64,000 nucleotides of DNA from Acinetobacter rongchengensis (GTDB lineage Bacteria; Pseudomonadota; Gammaproteobacteria; Pseudomonadales; Moraxellaceae): positions 62,001-126,000 of the forward strand of contig NZ_RAXT01000004.1 in assembly GCF_003611475.1 (NCBI RefSeq). The letters run 5' to 3'. Under the pieces are notes generated by a model. It was not told the DNA's origin. It made no database searches and saw only the letters and a program-made list of their open reading frames with translations. Positions 45,152-53,377 of the stretch are shown piece after piece; the first letter of the stretch is position 1, and each line of letters begins with the position of its first letter. Both the position numbers and the translations under genes were made by a program.

Positions 45152-46201
45152 TTATATGGCTTTTTTCTTAAACAGAAAGTGCCCGATCACCCACTCACGT
45201 CCATGGTCATAACCAAACAGCTCCGCACAAGCCATGAAGAAAATCCGCCAGCGCTGCCACCAAATTGCAGCATCTGCGCCATAGGTTTGTTCAAACAAGG
45301 GCTGTAACTCAGCCTTTCTTTGGTCCATATTCACCAACCAAGCATTTGCGGTGCGTTCATACTGGGTGCCGTCCCATTGCCAGTGCTGTTCTAACTGCAA
45401 ATGTTGCTGAAAATGTAGGAAAGTTGAGGCTGCAGGCATTAAACCACCACTAAAAAAATATCTCGACATCCAGTCAAATTCATTTTTTACTTCAAAGGGG
45501 TAATGCAGGAAACGATGACAGAAAATATGACACCACAGCAAGCCATCCGCTTTGAGCCAAATACTGATATTTTCAAATAGTTTTTGATAGTTACGTACGT
45601 GTTCAAACATTTCGACTGAAACCACACGGTCAAACGAAGCAGGTTCCAGTTGCAGTACATTGACGTCGCAGGTGATCACCGTCAGGTTATTCAATTTCTT
45701 CAGATGAGCCTGTTCCTGAATATACTGGCGTTGGGTTGAAGAATTTGATACCACCGTAATACGAGCCATTGGATAATGCTCGGCCATATACAGACTGAGA
45801 GATCCCCAACCACAGCCAATTTCCAAAATATCTTGCCCATCTTTCAGTTGCGCTCGCTGGCAATAGCAGGCCAAAGCAGCTTCTTCCGCTTGATCTAGCG
45901 TATTATCGGCATGTTCAAAAAGACTAGCGCTATATTTTAGGCGCTTGCCTAGCACTGCCTGAAAGAATACAGTTGGCAGTTCATAGTGCTGCTCATTGGC
46001 TTTATCTGTCTCGATGGCAATCTCGCTGTTTTTCAGCATCTGCAGCACATCCATATAGCGTTGGGTAGCCAATGCTGGATCAAAACGTCCTTCTTGTAAC
46101 AGACGTTTTTTGCTTAAGTTGCGAATGCCAGCTCGAATCACTGGGTCGGGCAATTTGCCACTTTCAATCAATTTTAAAGATTGTTGAATCATAAAGTCCA
46201 T
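45152..46201 (-). CDS. CFA/coclaurine-methyltransferase-like SAM methyltransferase
   Basis: A 349-residue SAM-dependent methyltransferase from ATG 46201 (site AGGT upstream; the frame opens at a GTG at 46228 inside the previous gene). 'HYELPTVFFQAVLGKRLKYS' and 'DILEIGCGWGSLSLYMAEHY' are the substrate and SAM motifs of the cyclopropane-fatty-acid synthase superfamily, here closest to the branch that includes coclaurine N-methyltransferase. It differs from the true CFA synthase in the same operon and may methylate a modified lipid or another molecule. Its product is unknown. Confidence 0.85.
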   Translation of the reverse strand: MDFMIQQSLKLIESGKLPDPVIRAGIRNLSKKRLLQEGRFDPALATQRYMDVLQMLKNSEIAIETDKANEQHYELPTVFFQAVLGKRLKYSASLFEHADNTLDQAEEAALACYCQRAQLKDGQDILEIGCGWGSLSLYMAEHYPMARITVVSNSSTQRQYIQEQAHLKKLNNLTVITCDVNVLQLEPASFDRVVSVEMFEHVRNYQKLFENISIWLKADGLLWCHIFCHRFLHYPFEVKNEFDWMSRYFFSGGLMPAASTFLHFQQHLQLEQHWQWDGTQYERTANAWLVNMDQRKAELQPLFEQTYGADAAIWWQRWRIFFMACAELFGYDHGREWVIGHFLFKKKAI

Positions 46202-46209
46202 GTATTTAC

Positions 46210-46989
46210 CTACTCTTTGGGTGGCCACGGAATAAACATCGGAGTTCGTCGTTGATAGTCTTTATAGTTGTCACCACGATGTGCCAACGCCTGTTGTTCA
46301 CTAAAGGGAATTCCAGTGATGTAGTATAGAAACAGCCACATCAGTAGCGGATAGATCCATAAACTGTATAATCCTGCCGCTAAACCGAGGATCGGATAGG
46401 CAAACCAATGTAGCCATTCAAAAAAATAATTCGGATGACGTGAATATTTCCACAATCCTCGATTCAGAGTTTTGCCCTTGTTCTGTGGATTCAGTTTGAA
46501 ACGATAAAGTTGCTGATCGGCAGTACTCTCTCCAATCAGTGACAATGCCATAATGATAGCTGCAACCAATACGGTATAAGGGGTCCAATCATTCCATTGT
46601 TGCGTCGGAATACTCAGCAGTTTTAACATCGGGTAGGAAAAAAGTGCAACCAACCCAGCCTGAAACATGAAAAAAGCCAGAAAACCGAGATGCTGATAAC
46701 CTCCCATGGCCCGACGCATATTGGCATAGCGAGTGTCTTCATGCGTTTCATTGACATAACGACGAAGTAAATGCCAAGTTAAGCGTAAAAACCAGATCCC
46801 ACTCGCGATTCCTAAAAACATGCGCACCATGAGTGGAGCAGTTCCCATAACCCATGCTGCAATCATCACATTTAGCGCAATACTGAAACTCCAAGCGACA
46901 TCCACCAGACCCGCTCTGCGGTTATAAGTGACCAATAACCAGCTACAAAACATGATAAAGATATTCAGCACAAGTAAATTCAGTAGCAT
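46210..46989 (-). CDS. DUF1295 membrane protein (steroid-reductase-like)
   Basis: A 259-residue inner-membrane protein with six or seven membrane segments. The C-terminal 'LNRGLWKYSRHPNYFFEWLH' is the signature of DUF1295/steroid 5-alpha-reductase-like and isoprenylcysteine-methyltransferase-like enzymes. It may reduce or methylate a lipid-linked substrate. Part of the minus-strand operon, 26 bases after the CFA synthase gene and eight before the second methyltransferase. Confidence 0.88.
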   Translation of the reverse strand: MLLNLLVLNIFIMFCSWLLVTYNRRAGLVDVAWSFSIALNVMIAAWVMGTAPLMVRMFLGIASGIWFLRLTWHLLRRYVNETHEDTRYANMRRAMGGYQHLGFLAFFMFQAGLVALFSYPMLKLLSIPTQQWNDWTPYTVLVAAIIMALSLIGESTADQQLYRFKLNPQNKGKTLNRGLWKYSRHPNYFFEWLHWFAYPILGLAAGLYSLWIYPLLMWLFLYYITGIPFSEQQALAHRGDNYKDYQRRTPMFIPWPPKE

Positions 46990-47014
46990 GTCAGTTCCCC
47001 TGTTTTATCTCAGC

Positions 47015-48220
47015 TCAATAAGCACTCGCTTCGAACAGTAGATGTACATCACTGATCACACCTTCGCTGAAACCACCTTCGCAATAACACAGATAAAAAT
47101 CCCACATGCGGATAAACTGCTCATCAAAGCCGAGTTGTATGACTTGATCACGCTGTTCTAGAAATCGTTGACGCCAGTAATGTAAGGTTTGTGCATAACT
47201 CTGGCCAATATCTTCTAAATGCTTAAGACGCAATTTTTGCTCAGAAGCCACTTGTGTCATGACACTGATACAAGGAATAAAACTGCCTGGGAAGATATAG
47301 CGCTTGATGTAATCCACTGTATTCAGAGCTTTAACATAGCGTGCATCTTCAATGGTGATCGCCTGAATCAGCGCTAGACCATTCGGTTTCAGCAGCTCAC
47401 GGCATTTACGAAAATAGGTGGGTAAATACTGCTCTCCTACCGCTTCAATCATTTCAATTGACACCAATTTGTCGTATTTACCTTCCAACAAACGATAATC
47501 CTTCAGTTGGACAATAATACGGTGTGACAGTCCAGCTGCGGCGACCCGAGCCACGGCTTCATCATACTGTGCCTTGGAAATAGTGATGGTAGTAACCTTA
47601 CAGCCATACTGCTGCGCAGCATAAATAGCAAAACCACCCCAACCACTGCCAATTTCGACTAAATGATCCATCGGTTTTAGCTTAAGTTTCTGACAAATCA
47701 GTTCTTTTTTATAATCGGAAGCCTGTTCTAAACTCATATTTGGTTCTTTAAATACTGCGCTGGAATACATCATGCTAGAATCCAGAAACAGCTTAAAAAA
47801 ATCATTGCTCAAGTCATAATGCTCAGCAATATTCTGACGACTACCATCAATCGAGTTCTTACGGGATTTATACCAAGCTTTTAATACAAATTGGCTGGCT
47901 TTGGCCACTACATTTTGATTCATTCGATCTAACACATCGCGATTACGTGCCAGAATACAAACGACATTAACTAGATCTTCACTGCTCCAGTAACCACGAA
48001 TAAACCCTTCTGCTGCTCCCAATACACCATTACGAAACATAAGATTGATAAGGCGCTCGTCATGAACCTGTATCACTGCCTGTAAATCACTATAGTTTTC
48101 CCCGACTACACCGTTCCAGACGCCTTTAAATATCAGCCGACCATGACGCAATTTCAGAAAATGACGTAGTGCTATTGGCAGTGTATTATGTTCTTCCATC
48201 AATAGTGTTTTCATAGTCAT
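47015..48220 (-). CDS. Cyclopropane-fatty-acyl-phospholipid synthase
   Basis: A 401-residue CFA synthase-type methyltransferase: 'NIAEHYDLSNDFFKLFLDSS', 'MMYSSAVF' and the SAM loop 'VEIGSGWGGFAIYAAQQYG', then 'EMIEAVGEQY' and 'YIFPGSFIP'. It adds a methylene or methyl group from SAM to double bonds of membrane phospholipids, and in furan-fatty-acid-type pathways related enzymes add a methyl group. Its start overlaps the DUF1365 stop by four bases (ATGA), showing translational coupling. Confidence 0.9.
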   Translation of the reverse strand: MTMKTLLMEEHNTLPIALRHFLKLRHGRLIFKGVWNGVVGENYSDLQAVIQVHDERLINLMFRNGVLGAAEGFIRGYWSSEDLVNVVCILARNRDVLDRMNQNVVAKASQFVLKAWYKSRKNSIDGSRQNIAEHYDLSNDFFKLFLDSSMMYSSAVFKEPNMSLEQASDYKKELICQKLKLKPMDHLVEIGSGWGGFAIYAAQQYGCKVTTITISKAQYDEAVARVAAAGLSHRIIVQLKDYRLLEGKYDKLVSIEMIEAVGEQYLPTYFRKCRELLKPNGLALIQAITIEDARYVKALNTVDYIKRYIFPGSFIPCISVMTQVASEQKLRLKHLEDIGQSYAQTLHYWRQRFLEQRDQVIQLGFDEQFIRMWDFYLCYCEGGFSEGVISDVHLLFEASAY

Positions 48221-49011
48221 GTCTTTCCTTTTACTTTTTTAGGATGCGGATAAAACGGAATTTTCTTTTTCCATAAACGCCAAGCATTTAGATAAATTCC
48301 AGTGACCATCCTGAAGGGTTCAAGAACTTTCTGCACAGCATAACGATACTGCTGTGAAGGAACTGTGATTGCCTGCAGGGAAAATGTTAGGGTAGCATCA
48401 AATTGCAACACACCTTTTTCAAACAGTTGCATATGAATCACGTTCAACCGATCGGAGAAACTGAACCGCCAGCGGTAATCTAGTGCCATCGGCATGAATG
48501 GTGAAACATGAAATTCTTTTTTAAAATCAAATTGGTATGTCTGATAAGACTTATATTGGGGTATATTCTCACTCTCACGGCAGTCATGAATGTAGACTTG
48601 ACGTTCATTCCACGGTGTATTTGTAATTTCACTCAACACAAATATCAATTGATCTGTGCAATCAAAGATCAGATAGAAAACCACAGAGTTGAAGCGAAAA
48701 CCTAATGTACGTGGCAAAGCTAGTACGCGTATAGAACTAGTAGGCGATAGCAAATAACTTTCCCGTTTGATTAACAAACGTGATAGCTTCTGCCGAATTG
48801 AACCACATTCCATAATCAGGAAATCACGCTCATCCAGCGTCAAAAGATTCCAACTACTCACAGACCAAAAGCATGATTTTTGGGTAAAAGTTGTCAGCTG
48901 GTCTGGATCAAACCATAAATAACTCAGATGGGTTTCAAATGTATGTGATTTAGGGAGGTAGCGACGATGGCGAATCTTGGCAGAAGCGATAGCGAGTGGA
49001 TATACTTGCAT
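48217..49011 (-). CDS. DUF1365 family protein
   Basis: A 264-residue DUF1365 protein. Recognisable parts: 'RHRRYLPKSHTFETHLSYLW' near the N-terminus, 'LPRTLGFRFNSVVFYLIF', 'EITNTPWNERQVY' and 'KEFHVSPFMPMALDYRWRF'. The family is nearly always next to an FAD-dependent oxidoreductase and a CFA-type methyltransferase, as here, and is thought to take part in the same lipid modification, with no defined activity. It overlaps the CFA synthase gene by four bases. Confidence 0.92.
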   Translation of the reverse strand: MQVYPLAIASAKIRHRRYLPKSHTFETHLSYLWFDPDQLTTFTQKSCFWSVSSWNLLTLDERDFLIMECGSIRQKLSRLLIKRESYLLSPTSSIRVLALPRTLGFRFNSVVFYLIFDCTDQLIFVLSEITNTPWNERQVYIHDCRESENIPQYKSYQTYQFDFKKEFHVSPFMPMALDYRWRFSFSDRLNVIHMQLFEKGVLQFDATLTFSLQAITVPSQQYRYAVQKVLEPFRMVTGIYLNAWRLWKKKIPFYPHPKKVKGKT

Positions 49012-49020
49012 AATACTCTC

Positions 49021-50304
49021 CTACGCTGCTTTGTCAGTCTGTTTTAATAACTGCTCAACGACCCATGAAGCACTCCGTGCTCCATCCTCATGAAAACCCC
49101 AGCCCCAGTAAGCGCCACAGTATGAGGTCCTATTTTGTCCATTAACTTCGGTCCAGCGTTGTTGTGCTTCAATCGCAGGGGCATCAAATACTGGATGACG
49201 GTAATGACGTTCTATCCAAACCTTTTTCGGGTCTAGGGCAAAATTAGGATTCAGTGTGGCAAAGATTTGGGTTTTACAGTTCAGGTTTTGTAACTGATTC
49301 ATCCAGTAACTAAAACCGTAATGCATGCCATTCTGCTGGAATGGCGTTAATTCGGTTACTTGGCCAGGTGTTACATGCACATGCCAGCTGGCCCACTGTC
49401 GTCTGGATTTAGGCATGATGTTGGTATCAGAATGGACCACCATGTGGTTATCCTGATAACGGAATTTTCCAAGCACATCCAACTCATGTGCTGAAGGGTC
49501 TTTCAGCAACTTCAGACTATCATCTGCATGGCTAGCAAAAATAACCCAATCAAAATGTTCTGTGCCCTGCTCAGTTTCAATCATGACTTCATTTGCACTC
49601 CGCGAGACATGCACAACACTCATGTGACGAAACGTAATCGTCGTTTGGGACTGAATAGCACTGACATATTGAGCTGATCCACCCTTAACCGTGAGCCACA
49701 ACGGCCGGTCTTTCAGTTGTAACATACGATGATGTTGGAAAAAGCTCACCACAAATTTATAGGGAATTTGTCCAGCTTGTTCCACAGGACAGGACCAGAG
49801 TGCCCCGCACATCGGATAAAGATGTTCATGACGGAAGGCTTGGGAATAGCCATGTTGATTCAGATATGCATCAATACTGAGTTGTGCATCAATCTGTTCT
49901 ACATCCAAATCTTTATTGGCAGCATAGAAACGGAATAGATCTGAAAGCATCACGCGAAAATCAGCCTTAAAAAAGTTTTGCGGCCGAAACAAGAGCGAGA
50001 ATTTTTTTGAAGGATTGTACTGTAAACCAGTGACCTGATTGTTCACCGAGAAACCCATATCACTGCTTTGCGATGGAATCCCGAGTTCTTGCAGCATCGC
50101 ACAGAACAGTGGATAGTTATGCTGATTAAACACAATAAAACCACTGTCCACTGCAACCTGTTCACCATCTATATTGAGTTGATGAGTGTCTGTATGGCCA
50201 CCGAAGTGATTATTCTTTTCGAAGACGGTGATTTCATGCACTTTACTGAGTTTCCAAGCCGCATACAGACCAGAAATACCTGAACCAATAATCGCAATTT
50301 TCAT
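49021..50304 (-). CDS. FAD-dependent oxidoreductase of the DUF1365/CFA cluster
   Basis: A 427-residue flavoprotein with an N-terminal dinucleotide fold 'IAIIGSGISGLYAAWKLS' followed by 'VFEKNNHFGGHTDT', as in amine-oxidase-like NAD(P)/FAD proteins. In the middle is 'YPMCGALWSCP', and at the C-terminus 'YCGAYWGWGFHEDGARSASW', the typical end for the DUF1365-associated subgroup. It probably oxidises or desaturates a methylated acyl chain. It overlaps the desaturase gene by four bases. Confidence 0.9.
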   Translation of the reverse strand: MKIAIIGSGISGLYAAWKLSKVHEITVFEKNNHFGGHTDTHQLNIDGEQVAVDSGFIVFNQHNYPLFCAMLQELGIPSQSSDMGFSVNNQVTGLQYNPSKKFSLLFRPQNFFKADFRVMLSDLFRFYAANKDLDVEQIDAQLSIDAYLNQHGYSQAFRHEHLYPMCGALWSCPVEQAGQIPYKFVVSFFQHHRMLQLKDRPLWLTVKGGSAQYVSAIQSQTTITFRHMSVVHVSRSANEVMIETEQGTEHFDWVIFASHADDSLKLLKDPSAHELDVLGKFRYQDNHMVVHSDTNIMPKSRRQWASWHVHVTPGQVTELTPFQQNGMHYGFSYWMNQLQNLNCKTQIFATLNPNFALDPKKVWIERHYRHPVFDAPAIEAQQRWTEVNGQNRTSYCGAYWGWGFHEDGARSASWVVEQLLKQTDKAA

Positions 50305-51287
50305 GGTGATTCCTTCGAATGAATAGTTGGGGTGCCTGTCTTGACTACTTTTCTCTGTTTTCGAGTTTGTGCAATTTTACTGACATCATAGACCCGTGCA
50401 GGAATAGGTTTTAACCCCCAGACTAGGCCTATCCATGACATCAATTTCAAAATGTAAAAAGTGACATCAACCTGCCACCAGTAAAAACCCTGCTGTGCAC
50501 TTCCCGCATAATAATGATGATTATTATGCCAACCTTCACCTAGTGTAATAATGGATAGAAAGAAATTGTTGCGGCTTTGATCTTCAGTGTCAAAATCACG
50601 ACTGCCATAATGATGCGCCAGTGAGTTAATACACAAAGTGGCATGGATCAATAATACGGTGGATACGACAAATCCCCAGACCAGTAATTGCAGGCCAGAA
50701 GTTCCTAGTTGCGGCCAAGTTATTGCCAGCCATTCGCCTAGCACATAAATCCCACCCGCAGTCAGCAGCACCACAATTAGACTAAATCGGTCTAGCCAGA
50801 TTAATTCTGGATATTTCAGCCAGTCTTTGATGACTTCTTTTCGCGTAGCAAAATTATATTCATTTAAAAACCAACCGATATGGCTGTACCAAAAACCATG
50901 CGTCGAGGAATGTGGATCTTGTAGTGTGTCGGTATAGCGGTGGTGATAACGGTGATGTGCCGCCCACCATAACGGGCCACGCTGTGCACTCATCGTACCC
51001 AGTAATACGAACAGGAACTGTACTGGGCGTGAGGTTTCAAAGGTTTTATGCGACAAGTAGCGATGAAAAAAAGCCGTGATGGAAAACATGCGGAGTAAGT
51101 AGAAGGCCAGCATAAAGCCAAGTGCAAACCACGACACGCCAACCCAAAATACTGCCAAACAAGCCAGATGCAATAGAATAAAGGGAAAAATCCTCAACCA
51201 CTGAATCTTGCAATTTTCAGCATTCAAGCTGGTTGGCTGTGTAGTAGTAGACCAGCTGTCTATCCATCTCATTAGACTTTTCAACAT
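50301..51287 (-). CDS. Acyl-CoA/acyl-lipid fatty acid desaturase
   Basis: A 328-residue integral membrane desaturase with the three histidine boxes: 'HRYLSHK', 'HHRYHH' and 'HNNHH', and several membrane segments. It belongs to the stearoyl-CoA desaturase-like type, di-iron, inner membrane, introducing a double bond (often delta-9) in fatty acids. Making unsaturated chains would supply the substrate for the CFA-type enzymes in the same operon. It is the first gene of the minus-strand operon, with a TTCACA-type direct repeat upstream. Confidence 0.92.
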   Translation of the reverse strand: MLKSLMRWIDSWSTTTQPTSLNAENCKIQWLRIFPFILLHLACLAVFWVGVSWFALGFMLAFYLLRMFSITAFFHRYLSHKTFETSRPVQFLFVLLGTMSAQRGPLWWAAHHRYHHRYTDTLQDPHSSTHGFWYSHIGWFLNEYNFATRKEVIKDWLKYPELIWLDRFSLIVVLLTAGGIYVLGEWLAITWPQLGTSGLQLLVWGFVVSTVLLIHATLCINSLAHHYGSRDFDTEDQSRNNFFLSIITLGEGWHNNHHYYAGSAQQGFYWWQVDVTFYILKLMSWIGLVWGLKPIPARVYDVSKIAQTRKQRKVVKTGTPTIHSKESP

Positions 51288-51347
51288 GGACTTATCCTAA
51301 TTTAATGCTACGGTCTTTATTCTATTTGATGAGTCTAATCAGTTAGA

Positions 51348-51364
51348 TATGAATTTTATGTGAA
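51348..51364 (-). promoter_or_regulatory. Candidate response-regulator box, desaturase operon
   Basis: On the minus strand TTCACA (51364-51359), five bases, TTCATA (51353-51348): the same 11-bp direct repeat as upstream of the lipocalin and the SnoaL-like gene, about 60 bases before the desaturase start. Confidence 0.55.
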
Positions 51365-51370
51365 GTAAAG

Positions 51371-51408
51371 AAAAAAAGCCGAACTATTGAGAGCTTCATC
51401 AGTTCGGC
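51371..51408 (-). terminator. Terminator of the lipocalin gene
   Basis: GCCGAACT (51378-51385) pairs with AGTTCGGC (51401-51408); seven T follow on the minus strand. It separates lipocalin from the desaturase operon. Confidence 0.82.
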
Positions 51409-51422
51409 AAAACGGTAGCAAA

Positions 51423-51971
51423 TTAATGCGGTAATTTGATCAATTTTGTCACGTCATAACCATAATGTTTCGCAGTATCGAGATATGACTGGTAGGTGGC
51501 TTCATCCAACTTCGGTTCACGTGACAAAATCCACAGGTATTTATTACTTGGTCCACCCACCAGTGCCACTTTATATTCAGGGTCTACTCGTAATACCCAG
51601 TAATGACCTTTAGTAAAAGGTATCCATCTTAAGCCTTTAGGCAAAAAGCTCACCTTTAATTTACTATTTCCCTTATTTTGCGCATAAGCAACGCCTTCAG
51701 AGCTAATCATCTCACCACTCGCAGTTCGACAACGATTCAACACATTCACGGTCTGATCGTCATTAAGACGATATTCTGCACTGATATTGGCGATACATTT
51801 ACGCTGAAAATACATCGGTAAATGAGCGATTTCATACCATTTTCCAGCATATTTTTGAATATCAATTTGATCTACAGCCTGAGGGGCAACTGTTTCTGCC
51901 CGAGCAGTAATCGTTAAACTGATCGTAGCTAGCGCCGCAACTACAAAAAATGACTTGAATAGCATCTTCAT
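51423..51971 (-). CDS. Lipocalin (Blc-like)
   Basis: A 182-residue secreted lipocalin: signal peptide ending 'TITARA', then the family GxW motif in 'KYAGKWYEIAHLP', and 'YWVLRVDPEYKVALVGGPSN' and 'WILSREPKLDE' as in bacterial lipocalin Blc. Unlike E. coli Blc there is no lipobox, so it is probably soluble in the periplasm. Lipocalins bind fatty acids or lysophospholipids and help membrane upkeep. Monocistronic, with its own box and terminator. Part of the lipid cluster by position and shared box. Confidence 0.9.
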   Translation of the reverse strand: MKMLFKSFFVVAALATISLTITARAETVAPQAVDQIDIQKYAGKWYEIAHLPMYFQRKCIANISAEYRLNDDQTVNVLNRCRTASGEMISSEGVAYAQNKGNSKLKVSFLPKGLRWIPFTKGHYWVLRVDPEYKVALVGGPSNKYLWILSREPKLDEATYQSYLDTAKHYGYDVTKLIKLPH

Positions 51972-52017
51972 TTTTAAGCCTTATTTTTGATTCCACCATC
52001 AATATAAACTATGTAGA

Positions 52018-52034
52018 TGTGAATAAAGCGTGAA
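52018..52034 (-). promoter_or_regulatory. Candidate response-regulator box, lipocalin
   Basis: On the minus strand TTCACG (52034-52029), five bases, TTCACA (52023-52018), followed 11 bases later by a TATATT. The spacing from box to -10 fits PhoP-like activation. Confidence 0.6.
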
Positions 52035-52322
52035 TATTGAAGAATAAAATTCAATTGATAATTACCAACAACTTTCCCTGTTAAGTGATGTTGCTCCACA
52101 GTAGATCAGTGAATAATAGCTGGCAGTTTATACCGCTTCGGGCAATTACATTCGTAAGGTCGAATTACTACAAATACTATAGTGACGATATCAAAATACA
52201 CACTGCATCAGATAAATATACTTTAACAGTCTAAACTGATATTTAATCATCTAGCATGCGGCGGTATTTGGTATTCATCCACATAATAGGTATGCATTGA
52301 TTGATTGACTACTCGATAAACT

Positions 52323-52349
52323 TAAAAATTGAGAGAAGATCATCTCTCA
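52323..52349 (-). terminator. Probable terminator of the DUF2805 gene
   Basis: TGAGAGA/TCTCTCA (52330-52336 with 52343-52349) with ATTTTT after it on the minus strand; it lies just left of the convergent DUF2256 gene. Confidence 0.55.
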
Positions 52350-52389
52350 TACGTAACAACATCTCATTCGGATTGATGAGTGATCAACC

Positions 52390-52533
52390 ATGAAAAAGCA
52401 ACATCTTCCTAAAAAAATCTGTATACACTGCTTACGCCCATTTAACTGGCGTAAGAAATGGCAACGCTGTTGGGAGGAAGTCAAATACTGCTCTGAACGA
52501 TGCCGATGTGAATCTAAACGGCACCCAAAGTAA
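52390..52533 (+). CDS. DUF2256 small zinc-finger-like protein
   Basis: A 47-residue protein with Cys at positions 11, 14, 34 and 38: '[20 protein letters not shown]', then 'RKKW' and 'YCSERCR'. This is the DUF2256 pattern, a CxxC...CxxxC mini-domain likely to bind Zn. DUF2256 genes are typically found with DUF2805/TIGR03643 and cryptochrome/photolyase genes. It converges with the DUF2805 gene, whose stop is five bases away. Too short for common gene-calling limits, but the full family pattern is present. Confidence 0.85.
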   Translation: MKKQHLPKKICIHCLRPFNWRKKWQRCWEEVKYCSERCRCESKRHPK

Positions 52534-52538
52534 AGCAC

Positions 52539-52841
52539 TTAAAAATGCTTGTACTGCCTAGAACAATATGCCCGAATCACATCAGGTGAACGCAACTGTA
52601 AGTGTTTGGTTTTTCGACCAGTAACTCGTTCACGCCACATTTTAAAACTGGATGCTTTCAAATTTTTTCGCATCAAACGGATAACTGACGTTTCATTTAA
52701 ACCATACTCAGATTGAATGGCTTCAAAAGGGGTTCGATCTTCCCAAGCCATTTCGATAATTCTGGATAAGTCTTCTTCAGCAAATTGATACACGCTATTC
52801 TCTTTTTTAAAAATGATAAAAGCTGATTTGTGGTTCATCAA
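52539..52841 (-). CDS. DUF2805 / TIGR03643 family protein
   Basis: A 100-residue protein matching the TIGR03643/DUF2805 family nearly throughout: 'EDLSRIIEMAWEDRTPFEAI', 'YGLNETSVIRLMRKNLKASS' and 'FKMWRERVTGRKTKH'. It looks like a small HTH protein. Found in many bacteria next to DUF2256 and cryptochrome/photolyase or light-stress genes; function unknown. The ATG at 52838 is an alternative start one codon later. Confidence 0.9.
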   Translation of the reverse strand: MMNHKSAFIIFKKENSVYQFAEEDLSRIIEMAWEDRTPFEAIQSEYGLNETSVIRLMRKNLKASSFKMWRERVTGRKTKHLQLRSPDVIRAYCSRQYKHF

Positions 52842-53371
52842 GCTTCAATACAGTTGATCAAATTATATTTATAGCTTGACCCGATTTTGATTCGATGAAA
52901 AGTATAAAAATACAACCATGAATTTTTTGTGATTTTTCCCGATTTTAACTGATTATATTTCAAATCATCGTACTAACGAGCTAAGCATATCTGACGTTTT
53001 TTAGGTATACATACCCAATATATTTGTACTGAAGCACTTAAAAATAGTCGTAAATTCAATATTTAAAAATAATCAAACCTTTGATTGAAATATACTTTTT
53101 AAATTTAATTAATTAAAAGATATATACACTTTTCTAGAATTAGCTTTGGACGGACACTGTGCCTATTATTCTGACTAAGATTATTTATTCGCCAAACATA
53201 TCTTTTGCTACATAAAAATGATTTGAGTCATTCGTTTCACCTATGCATACCCCACCAAAAGAACTAGATCCCCTCCTTCTATTTTCTTAGTTAACTCGCC
53301 AATCTGATGAATATTTTCTTCACATACAAAGCATTACCCTACATTTAAGAAACTAACACAAAGTTAGGGAA
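52842..53371. other. AT-rich intergenic region upstream of the nitrate block
   Basis: About 530 bases without a gene. It ends in the transporter promoter region, including a 35-base spaced motif (53256-53290) also found before narG. Nothing else recognised. Confidence 0.45.
53256..53290 (+). promoter_or_regulatory. Shared nitrate-block upstream element, transporter copy
   Basis: CAAAAGAACTAG-N5-CTCC-N9-CTTAG, about 90-120 bases before the transporter start. The same pattern with the same spacings lies upstream of narG (56105-56139). It probably binds a common activator. Confidence 0.6.
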
Positions 53372-53377
53372 ATGCTT

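Larger units (their letters stand above)
51972..52389. other. Intergenic region upstream of lipocalin and DUF2256 gene
   Basis: About 420 bases. Contains the lipocalin promoter region with its direct repeat (52018-52034) and, at the right, a hairpin that probably ends the DUF2805 transcript. No other gene seen. Confidence 0.45.
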
